Part shown: piece by piece, positions 1 to 6,205 of the stretch
Layout of the letters: each line of letters begins with the position of its first letter
How positions within the stretch are numbered: the stretch's first letter is position 1
Assembly (NCBI GenBank): GCA_017416055.1
Contig: JAFQDI010000187.1
Coordinates: 1 to 12,066, forward strand
Direction of reading: 5' to 3'
Source of the DNA: Lachnospiraceae bacterium
GTDB taxonomy: Bacteria; Bacillota_A; Clostridia; Lachnospirales; Lachnospiraceae
Length of the DNA: 12,066 nt
Notes under the pieces: generated by a model
Told to the model about the DNA's origin: nothing
Database searches by the model: none
What the model saw: only the letters and a program-made list of their open reading frames with translations
Translations under genes and position numbers: made by a program

Positions 1-659
1 CAGCGGTAGATTCCTCCATCGGAGGAAAAACAGCGGTGGACCTCTCGGCGGGCAAGAACCTGGCGGGCGCATTTCATCAGCCCGCGCTGGTGTTGTGCGA
101 CTATTCCACCTTGCGGACGTTGCCGGATGAAGAATTTTCCACCGGAATGGCGGAGGTCATCAAGCACGGGGTGCTAATGGATTCGGAATTGTTTGATTTT
201 GTGGTGGAGCACGATGCGAGGGAGCATCCGGGCGAGATTATCCCGAAAAATTTGATGATCAAGCGGGCACACGTGATGGAGGATGAGTTCGACACCGGAA
301 AGCGACAGTTGTTGAATTTGGGACACACGCTGGCTCATGCGGTGGAAAAGCTGAGCAATTACGAGATCAATCACGGAAACGCGGTGGCGGTTGGTTTGGC
401 GGCAATCTGCAAGGCTGCTTATGCATACGGTTTGACCGAGGAGGATATCACCGACCGCGTGGTTACCGCTCTGAAAAAATATGATCTGATGACCGAGTGC
501 CCGTTTACGGCGGCCGAGGCGGTGAGTGTGCTGCTCAACGACAAAAAACGCTCCGGGCAGACGATCAATCTGGCGATTCCGAAGAGGATCGGGGAATGCT
601 ATCTGTATAAAATGGATGTGGACCGGCTGGAAGAATTTTATCGGCTGGCGATAGGGTGA
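1..659 (+). CDS. aroB: 3-dehydroquinate synthase AroB, 3' part (5' end outside window)
   Basis: AroB converts DAHP to 3-dehydroquinate, the second step of the cytosolic shikimate pathway, using NAD and a divalent metal. About 218 codons are visible. The frame is open from the first bases, reading VDSSIGGKTAVD just before the GTG at position 36, so that GTG is internal and the gene continues upstream of the window. Family hallmarks seen are the SSIGGKTAVDL-GKNLAGAFHQP core, the EFSTGMAEVIKHG segment, and the LGHTLAHAVEK and NHGNAVAVG histidine motifs that supply metal ligands in this family. LGHTLAHA carries an alanine where GH is usual. The stop is TGA at 657-659. The later shikimate genes aroQ and aroE-aroK lie 5 kb away on the other strand, so the pathway genes are close but not in one operon here. 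No convincing terminator follows the stop. Confidence 0.97.
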   Translation, partial: AVDSSIGGKTAVDLSAGKNLAGAFHQPALVLCDYSTLRTLPDEEFSTGMAEVIKHGVLMDSELFDFVVEHDAREHPGEIIPKNLMIKRAHVMEDEFDTGKRQLLNLGHTLAHAVEKLSNYEINHGNAVAVGLAAICKAAYAYGLTEEDITDRVVTALKKYDLMTECPFTAAEAVSVLLNDKKRSGQTINLAIPKRIGECYLYKMDVDRLEEFYRLAIG

Positions 660-732
660 GTTATCAATGAATGAATTTCAGTGGGATTATGATGATACGG
701 TAATGGTGTTTTCCAGTGACATGCTGGAGGAG

Positions 733-1154
733 TCACCGTAATTGGGCGACTTTGTCAGAAAGTGCGTCCTGAAGAACTCTGGACACATTAAGCCCAAGGC
801 GTTCTGCTTCCAGATTAAGCCAGTTGGGCAAAGTGACATTGCGCCTGACCATTCGATGGTCCATGCGCCGGCGATAGACGGTAAAATCAACATCAACCAG
901 CGTGAGAGTTCCCGTGCTGAAATCAATATCTTCTGTATCTTCCTGAGCTTTACGCATCGCCTCGGTGTACGTGGATGCTTCGGGAAGATTTTTTTGTCAT
1001 CTTCAAGGTCAATGCCTTTAAGGCCGATGGCGTCTCGCGCCATCTCAATGGCATCAGCCATGGATTGGCCCTCGGTGTAGATGTCCATGTCCGGAACATA
1101 CACCAAAAAGTCACCTTGCTTTGCTTCTACGATAAAAGTAGGATAAGCGCACTT
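733..1154 (-). pseudogene. HicB-family antitoxin, frameshifted and without a start codon
   Basis: HicB antitoxins neutralise the HicA mRNA-targeting toxin and repress their own promoter. The minus strand reads AYPTFIVEAKQGDFLVYVPDMDIYTEG, a typical HicB N-terminal partial RNase H-like fold. It continues in the same frame to IDLEDDKK and then loses sense. The remainder, from ASTYTEAMRKAQEDTE to LNLEAERLGLNVSRVLQDAL, lies in another frame and matches the ribbon-helix-helix C-terminus of HicB. The two halves meet at a run of seven T (plus strand, 989-995). One extra base there would give DDKKNLPEASTYTEA and one continuous reading frame. At the 5' end, the codon just before the first sense codon is TAG (1155-1157) and no ATG, GTG or TTG lies at the expected place. 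No hicA is present on either side. It is most likely a decayed orphan antitoxin. Slippage on the A7 run could restore the frame, but not the start codon. Confidence 0.85.
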
Positions 1155-1175
1155 CTATACCCCCGTTTCAATGAT

Positions 1176-1204
1176 ATAACACACATTTTATACACACTTG
1201 TCAA
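1176..1204 (-). promoter_or_regulatory. Sigma-70-type promoter for the hicB-like gene
   Basis: On the minus strand TTGACA (plus coordinates 1199-1204) is followed, after exactly 17 bases, by TGTTAT (1176-1181). A GGGGG tract lies shortly before the damaged start region. The -35 box matches consensus perfectly, so the pseudogene may still be transcribed. The assignment rests on box quality and spacing only. Confidence 0.5.
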
Positions 1205-1251
1205 CCATAGATATGATTTTGTTACAAAAGTTTAAAATCGTAAAGTCACGC

Positions 1252-1307
1252 TTGACAAGATTGGTTTATAATTGTAGACTAAAAACACAAAGTCTACAGA
1301 AGCAGAA
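1252..1307 (+). promoter_or_regulatory. Promoter with BlaI-type operators upstream of the L,D-transpeptidase
   Basis: TTGACA at 1252-1257 and TAGACT at 1275-1280 are spaced by 17 bases. The -10 box lies inside a perfect inverted repeat, TGTAGACT (1273-1280), ten bases, AGTCTACA (1291-1298). Read as BlaI-type dyads (GTnTAnA-N2-TGTAGAC), the left site is 1264-1279 and a degenerate right site is 1292-1307. They flank the transcription start as paired bla/mec operators do. The block aligns without gaps to the promoter of the next repressor gene at 2320-2366. A TATAAT also lies at 1267-1272 but has no -35 box at normal spacing. Confidence 0.75.
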
Positions 1308-1378
1308 TGGTGGGGCGGGCCATGTAGATGTTAGAGCGTACATTGAGAGAGTAAAACGACAGAAAAAAGGGGGATTTC

Positions 1379-2305
1379 ATGAGAAAAAGCGGACAAAAGA
1401 TGATGTTGGCGATCGTGCTGACGATGGTGATGTTGGTTGGATGCTCGACCGGAGGAGAATCAGGCGTGTTCGGGAGCGGAGAGGTTGGCTACGATGCCGT
1501 GGGGACGGCAGCGGTCGGAAAAGAAAATGAGGATGGACCGGAGGGGAGCGGCAGTCCTTATTTCATCAAGGTGGACCGGACCGCGAACTGTGTAACGATC
1601 TATGAGCGTGGGGCAGATGGCAGCTATGCAAATGCGGTAAAGTATATGGTATGTTCGGTTGGAACGGACGGGAATACTCCTATCGGGGTGTTTGCGATCT
1701 CGGACCAATATCGCTGGCGGGCGTTGTTTGGGGGAACATACGGACAATATGCATCCAGGATCACCGGAAATATCCTGTTTCATTCGGTGCCATACTTGAA
1801 GGAGGCGGGGAATTCACTGGCACCGGGTGCCTACAATCAGCTTGGGACGAAGGCATCTCAGGGTTGCGTCCGCCTGACCTGTGGCGATGCAAAGTGGATA
1901 TATGACCATTGTCCGGCGGGTACAGTGGTGGAGATTTTTGATGGACCGACGGAAACCGTGCCGGAGAAACCGCCATCGTTGTTTCTGGACCCGGAGAGCC
2001 CATATCGCGGTTGGGATCCGACGGACCCTTCTGCGGACAATCCTTGGAAGTCGCTTCCGATCTCGATCCACCGAGTGGAGGACTTGAAGGTGGAGCGAGG
2101 GAGTGACGTGGATCTTCTGAAAAACGTTTTTGCGCTGGATGTAGATGGAAAAACGCTTTTGGAAGTGCAGGTTTCCGGAACCGTGGACCTGAATCGGTGT
2201 GGAACATACATTGTGGCGTATTCGGCGGTCGGAGCGACCGGCGCGGAGAAGACGGTTTATGCGACAGTGACCGTGGTGGAGAGTGAAGATGGAGAAGTGT
2301 CTTAA
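1379..2305 (+). CDS. Lipoprotein L,D-transpeptidase (YkuD fold) with C-terminal Ig-like domain
   Basis: This is a 308-residue exported enzyme predicted to form or remodel 3-3 crosslinks in peptidoglycan on the outer face of the membrane. Residues 1-22 are a lipoprotein signal (basic start, hydrophobic stretch, lipobox LVGC with C22 as the lipidated cysteine). A glycine-rich linker runs to about residue 58. The YkuD domain covers about 60-190. Its hallmarks are TPIGVF, the histidine of FHSVPY (H135), and the SQGCVRL motif with nucleophile C163 followed by D169. After a proline-rich linker, residues 225-305 resemble an Ig-like/DUF5011 fold ending in GTYIVAYSAVGATGAEKTV. The ATG is preceded by an AAGGGGGA ribosome site. 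It has its own promoter, whose operator matches that of the BlaI-type repressor gene downstream, so induction with that system is likely. No hairpin separates it from that gene and read-through is possible. The catalytic class is secure. The physiological role, including any beta-lactam tolerance, is inferred. Confidence 0.93.
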   Translation: MRKSGQKMMLAIVLTMVMLVGCSTGGESGVFGSGEVGYDAVGTAAVGKENEDGPEGSGSPYFIKVDRTANCVTIYERGADGSYANAVKYMVCSVGTDGNTPIGVFAISDQYRWRALFGGTYGQYASRITGNILFHSVPYLKEAGNSLAPGAYNQLGTKASQGCVRLTCGDAKWIYDHCPAGTVVEIFDGPTETVPEKPPSLFLDPESPYRGWDPTDPSADNPWKSLPISIHRVEDLKVERGSDVDLLKNVFALDVDGKTLLEVQVSGTVDLNRCGTYIVAYSAVGATGAEKTVYATVTVVESEDGEVS

Positions 2306-2319
2306 AATGAAAAAACCAC

Positions 2320-2375
2320 TTGACAGAAAAGGTTTATAGATGTAGACTAACAACAAGGGGTCTACAAACACAGAC
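2320..2375 (+). promoter_or_regulatory. Promoter with BlaI-type operators upstream of repressor 1
   Basis: TTGACA (2320-2325), 17 bases, TAGACT (2343-2348). An inverted repeat TGTAGACT (2341-2348), ten bases, GGTCTACA (2359-2366) covers the -10 box and start. As BlaI-type dyads, the left site is 2332-2347 (GTTTATA-GA-TGTAGAC) and the right is 2360-2375 (GTCTACA-AA-CACAGAC), 28 bases centre to centre. The layout implies autorepression by the BlaI-type protein encoded immediately downstream. The -35 box starts only 15 bases after the transpeptidase stop. Confidence 0.78.
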
Positions 2376-2431
2376 CAAGCGTGGGGAGAGTAAACATAAA
2401 GATTACTGGGGGATAGAAATGGAGGTTTATC

Positions 2432-2794
2432 ATGGATGAAATCAGACTTTGCAACAGTGATTACCGACTTTTGATGATTTTGTGGGAGCATGCGCCCATC
2501 GGATCAGGTGAGCTGGTCAAGATCTGTAACGAGCAGTTGGGCTGGAAGAAATCGACTACTTACACGGAGATTAAGCGCCTCAGCGAGAAAGGCTATATCA
2601 AAAACGAGAACGCGATAGTGATTCCGCTGCGCACGAAGGAGGAAGTTCAGGCACAGGAGTCCGGGGCGTTCATGGAGCGGACGTTCTCCAGTTCATTGCC
2701 GCAGTTTTTGACGGCGTTTTTGGGTGGCCGACAGAGATTGTCGAAGGAAGAGGCAGAAGAATTGAAGGATCTGATCGACTCCTACCATGAGTGA
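2432..2794 (+). CDS. BlaI/MecI-family transcriptional repressor 1
   Basis: This is a 120-residue winged-helix repressor of the BlaI/MecI/CopY family, near the usual family length. The N-terminus LCNSDYRLLMILWEHAPIGSGEL matches the family's opening helix and the W-x-x-x-p-x-x-x-x-E/L pattern. The recognition helix region is WKKSTTYTEIKRLSEKGYI. The C-terminal dimerisation helices end in LSKEEAEELKDLIDS. Such proteins bind as dimers at promoters and are inactivated by cleavage in the C-terminal part when the partner M56 peptidase is activated. The N-F scissile pair of staphylococcal BlaI is not present; a QF lies in the corresponding region (LPQFL). The start is set by GGAGG at 2421-2425, six bases before the ATG. 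The partner peptidase begins 73 bases downstream. Predicted targets are its own promoter and that of the transpeptidase. The family is certain; a link to beta-lactams is not shown. Confidence 0.93.
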   Translation: MDEIRLCNSDYRLLMILWEHAPIGSGELVKICNEQLGWKKSTTYTEIKRLSEKGYIKNENAIVIPLRTKEEVQAQESGAFMERTFSSSLPQFLTAFLGGRQRLSKEEAEELKDLIDSYHE

Positions 2795-2867
2795 TTCAAG
2801 TGTGGGGCGAATAGCGAAATCAGATTGAGGCAGAGGGACTGCCGGAATGGTAATTGGAGGGAACAGA

Positions 2868-5669
2868 GTGAGTGTTGTTTTAGAAAATATCTTTTCACAG
2901 ATATTGGAGATGAGCATCATCGCGGGTTATTGCGTGCTGGCGGTGCTGGTGCTTCGCTGGCTGCTTCGCAAGGCACCGAGACGATATACGTATCTGCTGT
3001 GGCTTGTCGTGGCGTTCAGACTGGTGTGTCCGTTGACGGTGGACAGCGCGTTCAGTATATTCAACCTGAACTTAATGCCTGAGTCGATGAAGGCGGAGAG
3101 CGCATTGCCCGAGGCCGGTGGAGCGGAGAGCGAACTGCCGAATATGTCACCAGAGATCGGTGGAGCGGAGAGTGAGCTGCCGATCGTGCCGCCTCAGATG
3201 GATGGAGCGACGAATGAACTGCCGAACGTGCCTCCTCAGATTGGTGGGTCGGAGAGTGGGTTGCCGAGCGTACCGCCTCAGATGGACGGAACGGAGAGTG
3301 GGTTGCCGAACGTGCCCCCGCAGATTGGCGGGAACGGAGCGGAGAATCTTCAGCCCGGCGAAAGCCTGACTGACCGTGCAGAAACGCAGTCCGGCGGAAC
3401 TTGGTGGAAGGAGCTTCGCTGGCAGACAGTCGGAACATGGATTTGGATTGTCGGAATGATCGCACTGGGGGCAGTCATGCTGACGAGCTGGATTCGACTT
3501 TGGCTTCGCGTGCGGACTGCAGTTAAGGTACGAACGCGCGTGTACGAAACCGACGCGATCGATTCGGCCTTTGTGATGGGGATCATAAAGCCGACGATCT
3601 ATCTTCCGGTGGGACTGAACCGGCAGGAGCAGGGGTGGATCTTGCTTCATGAGACCTGTCACATTTGGCGCAAGGATTACGCAGTGAAGATGCTTGCGAC
3701 CGTGTTGACGATCATCTACTGGTTTAATCCGCTGGTGTGGGTGGCGTGGTTTGTGATGTGCCGCGATATGGAGATGAGCTGCGATGAGATGGCGCTGGAG
3801 GGGGCCAGCGGCGAGATGCGGAAGGAGTACAGCCGGACGCTTCTGACCGTAGCAACAAACAAAAAACTGAATTGGAATGTGATAACCGCATTCGGGGAGA
3901 TTAGTGTGAAGAGCAGAATTAAGCATGTATTGAGTTTTAAAAAGCCCGCAGTATGGATGGGCGCGATGTTTGCGATGGTGTTGGTGGTAGCGTTGGTGGT
4001 GTTCGGGACGAATGGGCAGGCGAATGAAGAGGTAAAAGCCGGGGAGACGGTCGGAGAGGAACTCACAACCGATGTAGATGATCAGAAGGACACGTCTGGC
4101 GAGGCGAATACCGAGGAGACGGAGTCGGTTGAGATGATCACAGAAATTCCGAATTCCAAAGAACTGAGCACTGCAATGGAAAGAATGACCAGAGAACTCT
4201 GGCTGAAAATGTTGAGTAGGATTGATACCGGTTCAAGGTCTTGCTGCCCGAGCAATGCGGGGCGAGACGAGGCGGTACGGCACCAGCTCAACGAGAACTA
4301 TGATGTTGAAATGGTACTGGAAGCATTTAAGTATATTGATAGTGCCTATAGTGTAAGTGCTTTATATAATTCCGAAACGGTTGCGGATTTTGGCTGGGGT
4401 TGGTCCGATTACGCCTGGAAAACAGACCGTGTGGGTTATGCGTATGTGGAGACAGAGCATTTTGATTGGTTCTATAATTACTCCGGAGAACCCTACAGCG
4501 GTTTATATCAGGAAGCGTATCTGAAGGCGAAAGAAAACAGTGTACTTCAGATTTCCGGAACCGTCGAGACAGAGAGCTATGATGCAGGAGAAGTCTTTAT
4601 CCGAGATACGGCACCCTACTATTATTATTTGATGTGGGGAACGGTACTGCGTGAGGCGGGGGATTTATGGCAGCGCTTCAATCAAGATTATCTCGGACAG
4701 ATGGTTGGAGAAATCTATATGGCATCGTTTGATGTGGAGAATCTGACCGGTGTCTATTGGCTTTGTCTGGAGGGCAAGTCTCCGGTTCAACTGACGGTTG
4801 TCTTTAAGAATCAGGATGGAGGAAAGTTTAGTTCACAATTTGATCTTCCGGAAGAATGGCCGGAGGATATTCCCGGTCAGGCGATGATGAAGATGACGTT
4901 TGATCTGACGACAACCGCGAGAGAAGTTGAGAGAACGGAAGATCCGGATGCATGGAAGGAAAATATCTGCAACGCGGTTCGAAACTACGACGAGACGCAT
5001 CCCTGGTATGGAGACTACGGCGTGTTCCGTGAGTCCAATACCGACTTTGACGGAGACGGTGTAATCGATAGAAGATTCCTCGCAACTGAGGAGGATAATT
5101 ACTCCGGAACGGAATATCTGATTCTGAGTACCGGACATATCATCGAACTGGGAAAACGATGGGCAAACTGGTACTACGGAGCGGAGCCTCTGGACGTAGA
5201 AGGTGACGGCGAGAACGAAATAGCACTCTTCACCTACACCATGAGTACAGGTGGAGATGTCACATGTATTCAGCTTATGAAAAAAATCAATGGCGTTTGG
5301 ACTAAGATGCCTTTCGTTTACTCCAATGGAGATGTAATGGAGGAGAGCCACCGAATCAGAATTCCGACCGTACGGGAAAAGACGAGCGATACGCACATGA
5401 TAGTAACCCAGCCGGAGTGCGGAGCCACAGTGGAGATGAATGTGTACGTCGATCAGTTTGATCATTGGGGATTTGTGAATGGTGGATACGGTCCGATCAC
5501 GAAGGATGTGTACAGTGATACAATTCAGATTGATACCGATCCACAAACAGGAAAAGCCATTCTTACGGTAACCGGAAATGTCGCAGACAAGTGGGTGATG
5601 GACTTCGTTGTCTGGGAAATGATGTATAAAGATGGTGTGTGGATAGTAACTGATTTTGCAGAGTGGTGA
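2868..5669 (+). CDS. BlaR1-like M56 membrane metallopeptidase 1 with non-PBP ectodomain
   Basis: Predicted zinc peptidase and signal transducer that inactivates the neighbouring repressor. The start chosen is GTG 2868, with GGAGGG six bases upstream (933 residues). The frame also has ATG 2847 with a weaker site. Numbering is from the GTG. Membrane segments are at about 15-33, 41-60, 188-207 and 361-380. The TM2-TM3 outer loop (about 60-187) is long and holds five 14-residue repeats at 84-153. The cytoplasmic M56 domain lies between TM3 and TM4, with HETCH (H261, E262, H265) and E302 of EMSCDE as expected zinc ligands. The 550-residue exported part has an acidic linker and then an unrecognised region with aromatic-rich YYYYLMWG. 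It also has two calcium-loop-like motifs, DFDGDGVID (from 726) and DVEGDGENE (from 776). The S-x-x-K penicillin-binding sensor of true BlaR1/MecR1 is not seen, so the ligand is unknown. A terminator follows. Confidence 0.9.
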   Translation: MSVVLENIFSQILEMSIIAGYCVLAVLVLRWLLRKAPRRYTYLLWLVVAFRLVCPLTVDSAFSIFNLNLMPESMKAESALPEAGGAESELPNMSPEIGGAESELPIVPPQMDGATNELPNVPPQIGGSESGLPSVPPQMDGTESGLPNVPPQIGGNGAENLQPGESLTDRAETQSGGTWWKELRWQTVGTWIWIVGMIALGAVMLTSWIRLWLRVRTAVKVRTRVYETDAIDSAFVMGIIKPTIYLPVGLNRQEQGWILLHETCHIWRKDYAVKMLATVLTIIYWFNPLVWVAWFVMCRDMEMSCDEMALEGASGEMRKEYSRTLLTVATNKKLNWNVITAFGEISVKSRIKHVLSFKKPAVWMGAMFAMVLVVALVVFGTNGQANEEVKAGETVGEELTTDVDDQKDTSGEANTEETESVEMITEIPNSKELSTAMERMTRELWLKMLSRIDTGSRSCCPSNAGRDEAVRHQLNENYDVEMVLEAFKYIDSAYSVSALYNSETVADFGWGWSDYAWKTDRVGYAYVETEHFDWFYNYSGEPYSGLYQEAYLKAKENSVLQISGTVETESYDAGEVFIRDTAPYYYYLMWGTVLREAGDLWQRFNQDYLGQMVGEIYMASFDVENLTGVYWLCLEGKSPVQLTVVFKNQDGGKFSSQFDLPEEWPEDIPGQAMMKMTFDLTTTAREVERTEDPDAWKENICNAVRNYDETHPWYGDYGVFRESNTDFDGDGVIDRRFLATEEDNYSGTEYLILSTGHIIELGKRWANWYYGAEPLDVEGDGENEIALFTYTMSTGGDVTCIQLMKKINGVWTKMPFVYSNGDVMEESHRIRIPTVREKTSDTHMIVTQPECGATVEMNVYVDQFDHWGFVNGGYGPITKDVYSDTIQIDTDPQTGKAILTVTGNVADKWVMDFVVWEMMYKDGVWIVTDFAEW
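3117..3326 (+). repeat. Five in-frame 42-base tandem repeats in M56 peptidase 1
   Basis: Five consecutive 42-base units encode 14-residue repeats of the form [GD]G-[AST]-x-[SN]-[EG]-LP-x-[VM]-[PS]-P-[EQ]-[IM]. Units begin GGAESELP, GGAESELP, DGATNELP, GGSESGLP and DGTESGLP, and most end VPPQI or VPPQM. The units alternate GG/DG and I/M, hinting at growth by two-unit steps. They lie in the predicted extracellular TM2-TM3 loop. Because 42 is a multiple of three, copy-number change would lengthen or shorten the loop without breaking the frame. Confidence 0.9.
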
Positions 5670-5686
5670 TTTGAAGCACATAAGTA

Positions 5687-5732
5687 AAGAAGACCGGCAG
5701 AGGGTTGAATATCCCTGTCGATCTTCTTTTTT
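5687..5732 (+). terminator. Rho-independent terminator after M56 peptidase 1
   Basis: AAGAAGA-C-CGGCAGAGGG pairs with CCCTGTCG-A-TCTTCTT around a short TTGAATAT loop, with one mismatch and one small irregularity, followed by a T run ending at 5732. It sits between the convergent M56 gene and aroQ. The A-rich left flank makes weaker termination from the aroQ side possible. Confidence 0.85.
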
Positions 5733-5776
5733 AGTTGTGTCGCAGAAACCACACGAACTTTTTCTAAAATTCAACA

Positions 5777-6205
5777 CTATTCGACACGTAACGTCTTGAT
5801 CGCTTCTATATATCCGTCCGTCCCCATACCCATGATGGTCTTTTTCGCATAGTACGAAACGTAGGAGATCTGTCGGAACGGCTCTCTGGTCTTCACATCG
5901 GAGATGTGGACCTCCACGGTGGGGATCATGACGGACTTCAGTGCGTCCAGGATGGCGATGCTGGTGTGGGTGTAGGCGCCGGGATTGATCACGATGCCGT
6001 CAATGTTCTGAAAATACGCTTCCTGGATGCGATCCACCAGACAGCCCTCGTGGTTTGACTGGTAAAATTCCACCTCGATTCCCTCGGAATCACAGTAGTT
6101 CTGAATCTTCTTCAGCAGACTCTCATAGGTGTCTGCTCCGTAAATATTCTTCTCGCGGATGCCCAGCATATTCAGGTTGGGCCCGTTAATCACCAATATT
6201 TTCAT
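5777..6205 (-). CDS. aroQ: Type II 3-dehydroquinate dehydratase
   Basis: This 142-residue cytosolic enzyme dehydrates 3-dehydroquinate to 3-dehydroshikimate, the third shikimate step. Type II enzymes are small dodecamer-forming proteins of about 145-150 residues, and this length fits. The signature GPNLNMLGIREKNIYG carries catalytic R17 and Y22. INPGAYTHTS supplies N74 and H80, and VEVHISDVKTREPFR supplies H100 and R111. All expected active-site residues are present. The ATG is preceded by GGAGG on the minus strand. The start lies inside the last 20 bases of aroE-aroK, so the two are translationally linked and form one operon with aroE-aroK first. Confidence 0.97.
   Translation of the reverse strand: MKILVINGPNLNMLGIREKNIYGADTYESLLKKIQNYCDSEGIEVEFYQSNHEGCLVDRIQEAYFQNIDGIVINPGAYTHTSIAILDALKSVMIPTVEVHISDVKTREPFRQISYVSYYAKKTIMGMGTDGYIEAIKTLRVE

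Noticed and set aside
667..741. 24-codon plus-strand frame starting eight bases after the aroB stop (MNEFQWDYDDTV...)
   Set aside because: It is very short, has only a weak ribosome-site-like sequence, overlaps the 3' end of the hicB remnant on the other strand, and resembles no family I know. It may be a gene scrap.
704..741. Hairpin after aroB as a terminator
   Set aside because: The stem depends on several G-T pairs and a bulge, and no T run follows.
742..1080. 112-codon plus-strand frame antisense to the hicB-like gene
   Set aside because: It is a shadow of the HicB coding signal. Its protein has no recognisable family and no ribosome site.
3117..3326. CRISPR-like array
   Set aside because: The repeats are contiguous without spacers, coding and imperfect, so they are protein tandem repeats.
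3147..3926. 259-codon minus-strand frame across the tandem-repeat region
   Set aside because: It is a shadow frame produced by the codon bias and repeats of the plus-strand gene. Its repeats mirror the real ones.
4021..5669. Possible penicillin-binding sensor domain in M56 peptidase 1
   Set aside because: I looked for the S-x-x-K, S-x-N and K-T-G motif set in the expected order and did not find it.
4833..5777. 314-codon minus-strand frame opposite M56 peptidase 1
   Set aside because: It is antisense to a clearly coding frame, has unlikely residue composition (His/Ser/Cys/Arg-rich) and no ribosome site.
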